From: Periconia sp. R9002
Lineage: Eukaryota; Ascomycota; Dothideomycetes; Pleosporales; Periconiaceae
Direction: 5' to 3'
Assembly: GCA_023627715.1 (NCBI GenBank)
Contig: JAMAHW010000054.1
Span: forward strand, 219,243-283,242
Length of the DNA stretch: 64,000 nt
Shown here: one piece after another, positions 22,675-33,146 of the stretch
Position numbering within the stretch: the first letter of the stretch is position 1
How the letters are laid out: each line of letters starts with the position of its first letter
Notes under the pieces: model-generated
What the model was told of the DNA's origin: nothing
Databases searched by the model: none
Seen by the model: the letters and a program-made list of their open reading frames with translations, nothing else
Translations under genes and position numbers: made by a program

Positions 22675-24432
22675 ATGGCCGTCGCCAGCAGCCACCCGCA
22701 CAGCTGGGAACATCCGACCCTCAAACTAGCAAAACCGATTTCATCAGAAATATTCCCAGCCCTTTGCGACTGGATATTTGGTATTCAAGAATTCAAGCGA
22801 TGGAGCGAGGAATCTGTGAACTGGCAGCTGTACTGCGTCGGCGACCCTGGGGCGGGAAAGGTGTTGCAACAATGCATAACGGACATGATGCCCAAGCTGA
22901 CCTGGCACAGACCACCTTAGCCACCATCGTCGCTAGGCATTTAAGGCAACAATTTCAATCTACCGGTCACCCAGTGGTGACGCTATTCGCCGAGGACGAC
23001 GTTGTATCGAATGAGCTAGGTTTCTTAGAGGACTTTCTGCATGCTGTGTACTACGGACTGGTGGGGTCTCCTGTGTTTGACGACAACCCCTCGAAAGAAG
23101 ATTACCAGAAGTATACGGAAGCACGCTTCAACCAAAATGGGGGTTTGCGTGCCAATATAAGACTATCATTGATGCGCACAGCGCTGCACAAATTGTTAGG
23201 AAGTCGCAAGGAAAGTTTTCGAGCTTTCCTGATTCTCGATGGATTCGATCTCTGCAGTGAGGCTTTGATCATGCTGCTGGAAACGGAACTCGTCACGTTG
23301 CGGAACATGGGCGTTCACGTATTACAAACTTCCAGGATCGCCATCTTTGAACAATTCGTGACCAAGTGTGACCACCCAGAGCACGGAAAGACCGGAGACC
23401 CCGACGAAGATGACGAGCCTCTAGATGAAATCGACAGAGAAAGACTCAACATGTACTACAACTGTGATGGCTGTCTCTCGGTATTGTGTCTGGACTGTAA
23501 AGCTCATGGCAGAGTCTGCGAAAATGACGCATGGTGAGTTCATAGCCTCATAAATTGTGTCCAAAACTGACGAGTTTCGCAGTGGAAGTAGAGGGTCCAT
23601 GAGCGAACGATACGACTATGTAAGCATACACATTTCCCCTCCAGAGAAGCCACTAGACGATTACATACGTTGGAACCTCGAACGGGAACACGGGGATATC
23701 GGACTACACAGTTCGGTTTCAAAGCCTCCGCTCTCAGCCTTAGGGTTATCCATACGGAACCACAAGAGTCCCGGCATAGCTCTGGAAATAGTCTTAAAAA
23801 TCAAGAGTCTGGTAAACTATCACATTGGATTCACCAAGGCAAGACTTGACTTTGTGCATGAGTTACAATCCGTCGAAGAATGGGAACAGCGGAGACATCA
23901 ACTACCAGCCAATATCGTCTCCATACTAGGCGCTGCTGTTGGGGCCGTGGAGAAGCAAAATCCATCGAAACGGCGCCTAGCGTTGACGTCAATTGCAGCT
24001 TCTAGTCGATATGATTGGCCTGACGGGGTTCCGATTCCTCTGTTGCGAGAGTGGCTCAAAGACCATGGAGAGCAAGACTTTCGAAGCGGTGAAGACGTAT
24101 TCAGAGCTGCTAGAGGTTTACTTTGTTTTTCAGAGGGTGAAGCAATTCCAAGCGCGGAAATCTATAGCGCAACGTTTCATGAATACGTGTTTAATAGATA
24201 CGATGAAAGATTACATGAAGCGGGTCAAGCACTACCGTATGACGACCAGGACGACGTATCTGATATGTCCGAACCGGGAGTGGAAAAAGCTCGATTTGAA
24301 CCGCTGACAATTACGGAGGAGCCTGGCGAAATTACGCCTTCCAAACTACATCGTAGCGTCACAACGGTGGAGTCTAACCGTGACTTCGTGTTTCGATCTG
24401 TGGTTCGCCAGGGCACGCGAGCTTGGAAATGA
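22675..24432 (+). CDS. STAND/NLR-like P-loop NTPase with a Cys-rich zinc-finger-like insert
   Basis: Exons 22675-22860, 22911-23533 and 23583-24432 give 552 aa. Introns of 50 bp (GTGTTG...GCTGAC...ACAG) and 49 bp (GTGAGT...CTGAC...CGCAG) restore frame. The first falls inside the Walker A motif, giving G-D-P-G-A-G-K-T-T at 56-64. Walker B is F-L-I-L-D-G-F-D (Asp172). A 'T-S-R' sensor-like segment follows (L-Q-T-S-R near 200). Residues 247-270 hold C-x2-C-x4-C-x2-C-x2-H-x3-C-x4-C, like the ZZ-type finger seen after the NTPase of some fungal NLRs. The rest is helical (winged-helix-like region around 330-410). The protein ends without ankyrin, WD40 or TPR repeats. Such NTPases are nucleotide switches in fungal self/non-self recognition. 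It converges with a HET gene 84 bp away. Confidence 0.78.
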
Positions 24433-24516
24433 CTTCCTAGTACGTGACGCAAGTTGATATAAATTGCGCTTCAAGGATACAGTAAATGCAATATAACATG
24501 ATTACTCAACTGCACT

Positions 24517-26919
24517 TTAGTCAAGCCAAAATTTGCGTCCGGCACCTTTGTTTGCTTGATTGTCACTCATTTGGAGCTTTGCAAACTCCTCCAAACTCAT
24601 ATTGCGGAAACTAAACGCTCCAGTTCGATGGAAGTGATTGTTGCCAACATCCTTCATAAGGATTCCCCTGCCATCAATCTGGACGATTTGGTTTTCTTCT
24701 GCGTCGGTAGGCGGCATTTCCTCTTCATACTCGGCGACATTGTACACACTGTCTGGACGACTAATCTCTCCCACAGCTTCTTCTTCTTCTTCCTCGTAGT
24801 GTTGTTGTATTTGTTTGTCTTGAACAACTTGTTTAGCCGATAAAACGACATGAAAGACACTCAAATCATGTTTCTTTGGCACCAGATCGGGAAACGCCGC
24901 AATAGCCACGTCAGTGACTCCATCGACTCGTAAAAACCAACTACCAGAAACACTATCCTGCTCCAAAGTGCCTGGACAAACATGCCCTTGTATCGGGATC
25001 GAAAAACTGTGGAATTTTGGCTCTTGATTTCGATCAATCACCTCTTGTTGAGGGTTATCGTTAGTTTCCTTCCGTGCTCGCTCCAAGTCTTTGTATCTAT
25101 GTTGAAGCTCAACAACACTATCGCTATTGACGCGATTCTGTGCAAGCGCTTGACTTTCACTGATTGGGGGTCTCTTGGAAGTTGCAGCCCGCCTTACACC
25201 AACCAGGTCAAACGTCAAAGGTGCTCCAGAGTGATCTTTGGCTGTATAATGGGGAGCATCGGTAAGTTGATCTGGCACCTCAATACGCCCATCCATGCTT
25301 GCCCAAGACCATGAGGGAAATGGCCGTGCTATCTCCTCCTTTTTGGACTCACTGGGTCGTTCGTGAAGATGGCACTCAGCGACTCTCCACGTCAACTGAT
25401 CCTCTAAATTCCTCTCCCACAACCCAGCTCCGTATTCGCATTTGAATTCGTCTCTCATTAGCTTCGCTATACCCCACATTGCAATGAGCTTATCTCTCCC
25501 CTTGGTTAGATTGCAGTTGGTATACTTCTGCACTGCTTCTTTCCAGAGATCATAGGGTGAATCGTCCTTCGCTCCTGCGAGTGGCCCTGTCCGCTCATCT
25601 GGTTCTTGCAAGCGGGCTCGCCAATTTCTCTCGAGCCTAGCGATTTTATCCACGGGCTGTGGTAGTCCAGAGGGTAAGGTCTCGCAAGCGCTTAGGGTTG
25701 GACAGTCCCAAAAGACTTGATTTTTAGCAAAGTGGAGAATGCGGGGTGATAACATGCGTTCTGGCATCGTGTAAGATACTTGGTAGATGAATTTAGATGG
25801 TGAATGTGCCATACCTTGAAATACCCAGCCACGTATGTAAAGGAATGCCTTGAGAAGTTCTCTGTCCCACAAATCCCCAGCCACAATACCCCAGGGTTTT
25901 TGGCCGAAAACTGCTGATTCTTCCTTAGGCACGTACCTTACCGGGGCAACATAGCTTGGCTCTCTGGGACGAAAAGCGCCTCCTCTGCTATTAGGTGAAT
26001 CTACGAGAGCAATATTGCAATAACTATTGCGATAGACTTGATGCATCTTGCTCGCTTCCGAAGAGAAATCACCGTCAGGACCTTGAATGATACAAAGACT
26101 GTCGATCCATATATAGTCCACTCCAATGAATCGTGCAATCTCTATCGCTTCTTGGAAATTCTTCGTCATTAATTCCCACGGCACACCATCTTTCATGAAC
26201 GGCTCCCTAGTGTTTGGTAGAAGCTCAACGAATTTATCCCCACCCCAGCAATGCGATAAAGAGACATACGGACCGCTCACAGGCGTGTTTGCGGTTTCAA
26301 TAATTTTGAATGGTGATTTCGGGGGCCCAATGATGTGTAGCAGCCGTGTCGGAATAAACTGGTCAGATGCGGATTGAGCTTTCTTGCGTTTCATGCATTC
26401 AGCATGTGTCTCGTTGCATGTTTCAATCCATCCTTTTATGAGACTTCCTCCATTTTTGGCTGGATCGGTGGAGTTTCCTAATTTTTCAATAGGTGGCAGA
26501 GGTGACAGGTCCTTTTCCGGGAAAAAATAGAAGGTGCGCTCTGGCAGGGTGGCCTGTTCCAAATCGATGTTGCCTTCCTTCTTGATTAATGGTACCTGTT
26601 TAAATGTGACGACCACAGTCTTGAGACTTTCTCGTATCGTTGACAAACTCCGGAGAGTCCATCTATATACAGGCTTGGGGTGTTCGGGCACTTTATCTCT
26701 GTCTTGGCTTAGTGTCCAGCAAAAAACGCAGCATGATTTCGTCGCTTTCTCTTCATCTGCACTCTTTGTTATGTCGTCTACAAAGCGAACTTTTCCCGGG
26801 CTTGATTCCACCGGTGTAGTCCATTCATAACCTTCCTTCGAACATGAGTAGCACGTGTGGTAACCCCACGACTCTGAGCTTTCCAGGATATGTTCCACAC
26901 AAAAATCGCAAAGCTGCAT
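24517..26919 (-). CDS. HET-domain (heterokaryon incompatibility) protein
   Basis: Single exon, 800 aa. The N-terminus has paired cysteines C4-x2-C7, C23-x2-C26 and C63/C64-x2-C67, a knuckle-like start common in HET proteins. The HET core is plain: Y-V-S-L-S-H-C-W-G-G (His223, Cys224, Trp225), then I-W-I-D-S-L-C-I-I-Q at 270-279 and the M-H-Q-V-Y-R-N-S motif with S-x-x-G-G-A-F-R after it. HET domains trigger cell death after non-self fusion and have a TIR-like fold. The C-terminal third ends with an acidic poly-Glu run and a Y-N-V-A-E-Y tract; its role is unknown. The convergent NLR-like neighbour suggests a functional pair, but this is inference. Confidence 0.9.
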   Translation of the reverse strand: MQLCDFCVEHILESSESWGYHTCYSCSKEGYEWTTPVESSPGKVRFVDDITKSADEEKATKSCCVFCWTLSQDRDKVPEHPKPVYRWTLRSLSTIRESLKTVVVTFKQVPLIKKEGNIDLEQATLPERTFYFFPEKDLSPLPPIEKLGNSTDPAKNGGSLIKGWIETCNETHAECMKRKKAQSASDQFIPTRLLHIIGPPKSPFKIIETANTPVSGPYVSLSHCWGGDKFVELLPNTREPFMKDGVPWELMTKNFQEAIEIARFIGVDYIWIDSLCIIQGPDGDFSSEASKMHQVYRNSYCNIALVDSPNSRGGAFRPREPSYVAPVRYVPKEESAVFGQKPWGIVAGDLWDRELLKAFLYIRGWVFQGMAHSPSKFIYQVSYTMPERMLSPRILHFAKNQVFWDCPTLSACETLPSGLPQPVDKIARLERNWRARLQEPDERTGPLAGAKDDSPYDLWKEAVQKYTNCNLTKGRDKLIAMWGIAKLMRDEFKCEYGAGLWERNLEDQLTWRVAECHLHERPSESKKEEIARPFPSWSWASMDGRIEVPDQLTDAPHYTAKDHSGAPLTFDLVGVRRAATSKRPPISESQALAQNRVNSDSVVELQHRYKDLERARKETNDNPQQEVIDRNQEPKFHSFSIPIQGHVCPGTLEQDSVSGSWFLRVDGVTDVAIAAFPDLVPKKHDLSVFHVVLSAKQVVQDKQIQQHYEEEEEEAVGEISRPDSVYNVAEYEEEMPPTDAEENQIVQIDGRGILMKDVGNNHFHRTGAFSFRNMSLEEFAKLQMSDNQANKGAGRKFWLD

Positions 26920-27997
26920 GATTGGATTGTGTACTGTACGCTGAGAAAATATAGTGTCCCGTATGAAATAAAATGCTGAGAAAGGGCGAATTAGATATCC
27001 GTGTTACTGTATTCTTTTTGATAGATAAAATATGAACGGACGTCAGCCATGAAGTTTTCTAAGCGAATCTCTCCCAGGCATCGGCTGGCGCTGGTGGCGC
27101 TTGCTAATAATAACAGTTTGGGCCCAGCAGCCGGTCGATGGTCACGCTAGATAGGATTGTTGCTTTATCGTGGCGGAGCGTTATGGTGTGTGTGGGTCTG
27201 TATGGGTGGCCCTTGGACAGCCTAGTTGCCTCGTGGGGGCGAAAATGTAAGGACTGACGGACACTAACGATCAAATAAGATCTGATGAAGAATGAAAGAA
27301 ATAGTGAAGGAACGAAGCTGGTGGACGGGATGCACCTTCACTCTAGGCATCTACCGAGGATTGGTTCCATGAAGCGAGGCGAACGATGTTTGTCAGCAAT
27401 TCATGTACAGTATGTATCAATGTCGATGTAACCTTGTGTAAGATATCGAGAACCCCTTATCACAGTTCAATTTTTGGTATCAAAGGTAGTCCGCCTTTTT
27501 GATTTCTTATTTTTGAATCTTTGCTTTTATTGAGGTAGAACCCCCCCTGATTGTTCAAAATTAAAAATAAAAATGTCTGGACGAGACTAAAAAACAGATA
27601 AAAGGCAGTACTGCACAGATGGAACGACAAATAACAATTATTGGGATTTGTATTTGACCTGTAACCTCAACAGTCAAGACAGTATGCCATACCACTCATG
27701 CTGTAAATAAACATTGACGTACCTTATTACATTTCGTACCTTCACAATGCGTACGGTGATACATATTGTTGGGTATAGTCCTGTCACGTGATCTGAGTCT
27801 TTCACTGTTTGCGTTTGATCGCTGCATTAGGCAGCAGGGCAGGGAGGCTATATAAGGATCCACCTGCCCCCGTAGGTAGTTTTTCAAGCAATCAGGGTTT
27901 CCACTTCTCAACACAACCCTAAACATATATATAATCTTAGCGAATTCTCCATCGTATACCACCGAAATCAACCGAAAACCGAAAACTCAAAGAAGCC
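26920..27997. other. Upstream regions of the HET gene and F-box-like gene
   Basis: 1.08 kb between two divergent starts. TATATAAGG at 27849-27857, about 145 bases before the plus-strand ATG, is a good TATA candidate for the downstream gene. AT-rich blocks and T-runs occur at 27480-27580. The small open frame at 27696-27971 (minus) is not supported. Confidence 0.45.
27849..27857 (+). promoter_or_regulatory. TATA-like box of the F-box-like gene
   Basis: TATATAAGG, about 145 bases upstream of the ATG at 27998. Position and motif suggest a TATA box; no expression evidence is available. Confidence 0.4.
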
Positions 27998-28651
27998 ATG
28001 ATGGAGCTCGATCACAAAACTCTCTCTTTCCGGTTTCTGGACCTTCCACCTGAGATCCGAAATCGGATTTACGAATTCGTCTTCGGCAACCAAGAATGGC
28101 ATATATATGACACTAGCCACTTGAAACCGCCAAACGGTCACGAAAATGCTTTGAGTCTTCTCAGGACCTGTAAGCAAATCAATTTCGAGGCACGAGATTA
28201 TCCTTTCGCCCTCGGCACCTGCACTCTCCATAGGTGCCTACCCTCAGACATGGCAGCACCTGTTGGTGCTAAATTGATAACCTCAATCACTCTTTCCAAT
28301 TGGGGACATTATTATACGGAGCCACGCCCTAGGATTGCAGTCTGGGACCTCCCGAAGTACTTCCCTAATGTCAAGAAAATACATATTATCAATGGGAGGG
28401 ACCATGATAATGATCTATATATGGGTCACCTGGAGTACGAAGGGATGATGACGGCAGACGTAGCCGTGGAGTGTTTCCCAGACGCATCCTTCGCTATGAG
28501 TCTTGTAACCAACGAGCGACACATCATCTATGAGGACGCCGAGTTGCGAAAACGTCTCTCGCATAACGAGGAACCTCACTCTGTCGAATTTCCCGATTTA
28601 TGGAATGAGTGGGTGTCTGGGCTTTACCCAACCTATGAGTTCTTTCTTTAG
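27998..28651 (+). CDS. Short F-box-like / 2EXR-type protein
   Basis: Single exon, 217 aa; the first ATG (27998) and the next codon (28001) are both possible starts. The N-terminal motif F-L-D-L-P-P-E-I-R-N-R-I-Y-E-F-V at about 11-27 is the hallmark of a large fungal family annotated as F-box-like or 2EXR. It is followed by L-L-R-T-C-K-Q-I-N-F-E-A, the usual second block. The rest (hydrophobic and aromatic strands) fits the short, fast-evolving members of this family, whose function is unknown. The stop at 28651 lies only some tens of bases before a gypsy integrase fragment, so the 3' end of the gene may have been altered by that insertion; ordinary members vary in length, so this is not proven. 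Confidence 0.7.
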   Translation: MMELDHKTLSFRFLDLPPEIRNRIYEFVFGNQEWHIYDTSHLKPPNGHENALSLLRTCKQINFEARDYPFALGTCTLHRCLPSDMAAPVGAKLITSITLSNWGHYYTEPRPRIAVWDLPKYFPNVKKIHIINGRDHDNDLYMGHLEYEGMMTADVAVECFPDASFAMSLVTNERHIIYEDAELRKRLSHNEEPHSVEFPDLWNEWVSGLYPTYEFFL

Positions 28652-28659
28652 AGAACCAG

Positions 28660-28911
28660 GTCGGGAAGGCTATCTGAGACCCTTTGCCGGTTCCCAATGG
28701 CAAGTGGCAGGACATCTCGATCGATTACATAGTGCAACTTCCCCCTTCCCGGTATCTAGGTCGGGTTCACAAGCACATCATCGTAATCGTCGATAGGCTA
28801 ACGAAGCGTCGACACTACTTCCCCGCTCAGTCTTTGGGAACTCCCGAGCTAGTCGACTTGTTCATGTCCTACTTCAAGTTGCACGGCCTTTCGCAGACCA
28901 TCGTTTCCGAT
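28660..28911 (+). mobile_element. Ty3/gypsy retrotransposon relic: integrase fragment
   Basis: Translation in the plus strand gives K-W-Q-D-I-S-I-D-Y-I-V, then H-I-I-V-I-V-D-R-L-T-K and later L-F-M-S-Y-F-K-L-H-G-L and I-V-S-D-R, the integrase catalytic core start of Ty3/gypsy pol. Asp in S-I-D-Y and in S-D-R are two of the D,D-35-E triad; the final Glu region is missing. One extra T near 28682 breaks the frame against the upstream L-R-P block. Similarity stops after S-D-R (about 28911). No LTRs, reverse transcriptase or target-site duplication are seen, so it is dead. Codons are not AT-biased, so repeat-induced point mutation looks slight. Confidence 0.8.
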
Positions 28912-29862
28912 CGCAGGTTGACCAGTCCAGTCCTGCGACGCCCTCACGACACGATCCGCCCCTCGCGCATTGGTTACCCCGGAGTCGACCTTGTACTCGG
29001 CATGTTTTGTTAGCAGATCCGTGCAGACAGGCCCAGGGCCATACAATCGAAAAACGCCGCAACGGACATTTCCAAATTGCAGAATGGATATTTGGTTTTC
29101 ATTTGTTCTTTCCTTTTCTTACATATGTATTCACTAGGCTTACTACTCATCCCCCTTTAGAAATATATCCTTAGATAGATACCTAACCAACCAACCTAAC
29201 ATGGGCACAGTGACCCTAACCAAACCCTAACCAAAGCGGTAGAACAGCATCATACATAATCTCAAAGTTCATGTAACATAAACTCATATGCACAAATTGC
29301 CTGTTGACAGCATAAAAGTAATATCCCTAATCTCACCGTAACCCCCATATTTGCGTCTTACTAACCCCCCCCCCCCCCCGCCCCCCAAAAAAAAACCCCC
29401 CGAAACATCTTAGATCGTATCTTTCCCTTAAGTCTATCATTTCTTTATATGTGCTGTATCAATGCCACATGGAAAAGGGAGAAGAAAGAAAAGGACTAAC
29501 TACCTACCTTTTTTTTGTTGCGTCCAGGAGGGGGGGGGTTGGGGGTGATTGAATTTTACTTACTTACCTCCATACATAGTCATATATGTATAGGTATATA
29601 TGCCGCATGCATTATTCGGTTGGAAGGGAGGGAAGAGGCGGAAGGGGAGGAGGGAAGGAGGGAGAGGGGTTTACAAGAACAAGAAAAAAGAGATGAAGCG
29701 AAAAACGAGCGGAAACCTCATCGAAGTGAGAAAGAACAAAATCCACATACACATACACAAAAAACTTCAAACTCAAAACTCAGAAACCGTATAATTTTTT
29801 CTACCCAACACCCCCCTATCCCTTCCCCTCTCCCCCCCCAAAAAAAGACGACAAAGAAGAAA
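28912..29862. repeat. Non-coding, simple-repeat-rich region
   Basis: No gene is supported. It holds a C-run followed by an A-run (about 29366-29400), T-runs (29511), a G-run (29531), and a purine tract of GGAAGGGAGG type (29622-29669). Two CCCTAACC units occur near 29214-29232. These are low-complexity tracts between the relic and the stop of the PX gene. Confidence 0.6.
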
Positions 29863-32800
29863 CTACTGCGCCAGCACACTTCTCAACATGCTAACAAAAC
29901 TCGGATGCAGCTTAACGAGCTCGACAATGGGGGGCTTGACGGGCTCACCAGCCTTCCTCCTGAGCTTTTCGGCGGCCTTGGCGCGGCGCTTGCGCTCCGC
30001 CTCGATGGGGTCGTCGAGGTCGGCGTCGTCGGCGTCCGTGTCGGTATCTTCGTCGTAGTAGTCGCCGTCGTCGTCGAGTTCGAGGTCTTGGAGGTCCATC
30101 TGGAAGAAGAAAGACAATGTTAGTGGGGTTTTCAGGGGGGGAGGGGGGATGGGGAAGGGATGTAGTTACCTCGTTCAGGCCAAAATCCGTCGTCTTGAAT
30201 CCGGCCATGCCGCCCAGTAAGTCGCCCGGTTCGTCGCCGCCTCCGCTCGCCATCTTTTGCCGCGTCTTGTCTTGGTGCCACTTCTTGCGCGCCGCCTGCC
30301 ACCTGATCAGGCTGTTGATTTCGCGTATCGCCTTCTTCTTATCGATCTGGCCCGAGTCCATGGCGCCCTGGAAAAGCGCGTTCATATCCAGCTTGCCGCC
30401 GCCTCCAGGCCCGTGGCGCAGGAATTCAAGTATGCCCTCCAGCCAACCCATGAGCTGATCGAACAGGCCGTTGTCGTGGATGTGGACCTCGTGGACGAAC
30501 TTGTAGAAGTTGTCTTCGTGGCGCGCGCAGAGGTCGATGAAGGCCTGTACGGTTTGGTTGGGGTCCGCCGAGACGTCTTGACGCTGGCAGGCCTCGACGA
30601 CGCGGATCGTGTCGTCGACGAACATGGCAAAGTCGGTGATGCTGTTGTAGACGTTTGCGGACTTGTAGACGCGGACGAGCGGCTCGTAGAAGATGGTGAA
30701 GAGGTCGCGGAAGAGTTGGAGGGTCGTGGGCTCTTCGATGAGCTCGAGCATCATCAGCTTGTCTCGCTGTCGCAGACAGAGCTTTAGGTATTGCTTGAGG
30801 TGTGCGAATAGCTCGGCGCCTTGCCGCATTTCCTTGTCTATGTGTACCGAACCGTTCGACATGGCGCTGTGCGTGCTGTACTCGCTCGGCTTCCTGCTCA
30901 TTCGTCGCCGGCCTGGGGTCTCTACGGCAGTATTCCACGCTACAAAAGCATTGAAAACTCTCTCGATCTGCTCCGGCTTCAACTCCGGCTTGATGAGGTC
31001 GGAACGAAGGATAGCGACGACGATATCGACATTTTCCTCCTGGGCCTCCCGACGCAAAGCATCTTGAACTTGGCTGTCAGCCTCCACAAAGGCTTTGATT
31101 TTCGAACAGAGAACATCATCCTTGATCTTGGTGGAACCGAGTGCATCAAGCGACTTTTGCACCGACTTGACACCGTCGTGAATCGCCATGCCGAACATTC
31201 GCTGGAGTAGTGAACGAGCGCCAAAGGGCTGTGCGAGAAAGAGGTCCAAAACACCATTCATGACAGCTGCGGGGTTAGCTATCCTGATAACGTTCTTGAG
31301 GACACCGTACGGGACAAGAGAGTGAATGCGCTTTGCCTGCGCAAAGAGCTCAGGCGAGTTATCTTCTGCAAGGAAAAGATGGTATATTGTAGCAGCGACT
31401 TCTATCCGTAACCATTCGGCGAATTTCTGGTATTCCGGCTTCAGCTCTGATATTTTGTTCTTCACCCGTATCTCCTGGAAGAGGTGCGACAAACCATTGC
31501 TCTCGACAATCTCGCGCCGAAACTTTTCCATGTGAATATCCAGCTCCGCTGCTCGCTGGCGCGCCACTTCGTAAAACTGTCTTTGCTCCACTATCCGCCT
31601 CTCATCCATCACCTTTCGTCGTTCAATGTCTTCCATTTCTTCCTCGTTTATTTCCACGGGGTTCTTTGTCAGAAATTCCGTCATGGCATTGGAACGCGCA
31701 ATGTTTTCATTCTGTAGAAACGTCCGTAGAAATGCACGCAACGAAACTCGCTGTTCCTCTCGATACAGAGTTCTCGGTGGTTGATAGCCAGAGTGATCAC
31801 TGGAAGCCCTGGGGGATTTTCTCCCTATTGACGTAGAAGAAGAGTTCCGTTTGTGGTTTCCGAAAATGTAGCCGCGCAACCCGCCTCCACCACTGCTTTC
31901 ATAGGGATCTGGCGCTTCATCCTTTGCTGTGGATACGGAAGATATTGAACTTGCGTCATCATCTACCGAGGAATGTAGTAGCGAGTCTTTGTCGTTCTTC
32001 CGGGGGAGGGGAGGTAAGACTTTGCCCGGGAGCTCCAGACGTATTCGTTTGTGTAAATCGACAAAATCCGCATACCGGCGACCGACGTAGAAATCTTGCG
32101 ACCCAGATTGTTTCACTCGAATCACGTATTCCTAAACATCCCATAAGCTCGGCGTTCTGGGCCTGGAGTTCTATAGCAAGAAACATCCCAAGCCGGAATA
32201 TAGACTTACCGCGTGGGTGTGGTAGCGGAGGTGTTTCTTGATGGAGGTGGTGCGCACTCCAGCGACATTCACGTCCCAGCCATTGATGAAGTGACCGCTC
32301 GGGGCATTGATCTTCAGACCGTTCTCGTTCGCGCCCGTTTCAACAATCTCCATTTCGGAAAAGCGTATGCGCTCCTCGTATCCAGACGCGGTAGGTATGC
32401 CGGATACCATCATCAGCTCGACCATCTTTTCCGCCTTCAAGGCAAGCTTCCTGCGCTTCGTTTCTTCCAGACGGTCTTCCGAGGAGGATATTTGTTTATT
32501 GGCAAACGACTCTAGGAACTGTCCGGGCACAGGTAGGAGTCAGCATTTGAGCTGAGGTACCCTCACAGTGTAAAACGCATCATCACAATCCAATGCATCA
32601 ACATACCACTTGTAATTTGTCTTGCCAAAACTCCTTCTCCTTCGCCTTGTCCAGGAAGGGAAAATTACGAATATTATGTACGAATATGTAGCGGAGGACA
32701 GGGAGTTCCGAGTCCTCCGGGGCGACTTCGCCGGCATCTGAGCGGAAGGGTGCGCCGAAGCGCTGCAGGGCGGTAGGGGAGGAAAGTTCAGAGATTTCAA

Positions 32801-33146
32801 ATTTGGTCTGCATTGAAATGAGTTCGCGCTTGAGGTCTGCCATGCAGTCAATGATTAGCAAATGGATCCCTTCAGCCGATCGTTCTCGAAGTAAGCCAGA
32901 GGAAAGGTGTAAGCGCAACTCACAATGCTCCTGCTTGCCCGTCAAGATAGAGCCCTCGGGCGGGACCGACATGAGGGAATATTTGGAGTATGTAGTGTCA
33001 TTTCGAGGGGGGTGGTCGGGGCGTTTGGGCGAAGTGGCAGCGATGCCTTGGATCTGTATTTCGGAGTTGCTGTTGGAGAGGTCCATGGTGGAGGATGGTT
33101 CTGTATCCCCATTGAGGCGAAGGGAAGGCAGTTGGTCTGGAGGCAT
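29863..33146 (-). CDS. PX domain / DUF3818 lipid-trafficking protein (YPR097W-like)
   Basis: Five exons (33146-32924, 32836-32607, 32518-32210, 32131-30170, 30099-29863) give 986 aa, all phases consistent. The start M-P-P-D-Q-L is taken over an in-frame upstream ATG (33203) that would prefix an Ile/Val run coded by an (ATC)n microsatellite. The order is a PXB-like N-domain (E-H-Y-L-K-R-E-L around 74-80, then to about 150), and a PX domain (about 235-300) with G-R-R-Y-A-D-F (Arg272-Tyr274) and P-P-L-P-R-K, phosphoinositide-binding positions. A long DUF3818-type helical region follows (about 370-850). The C-terminus is acidic then basic. This matches the fungal YPR097W family, linked to lipid droplet and membrane-lipid work. 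Introns are 70-88 bp. Confidence 0.86.

Noticed and set aside
29212..29235. CCCTAACC-AAA-CCCTAACC, telomere-like
   Set aside because: Only two units and interrupted; a fungal telomere would have long CCCTAA arrays. Probably chance.
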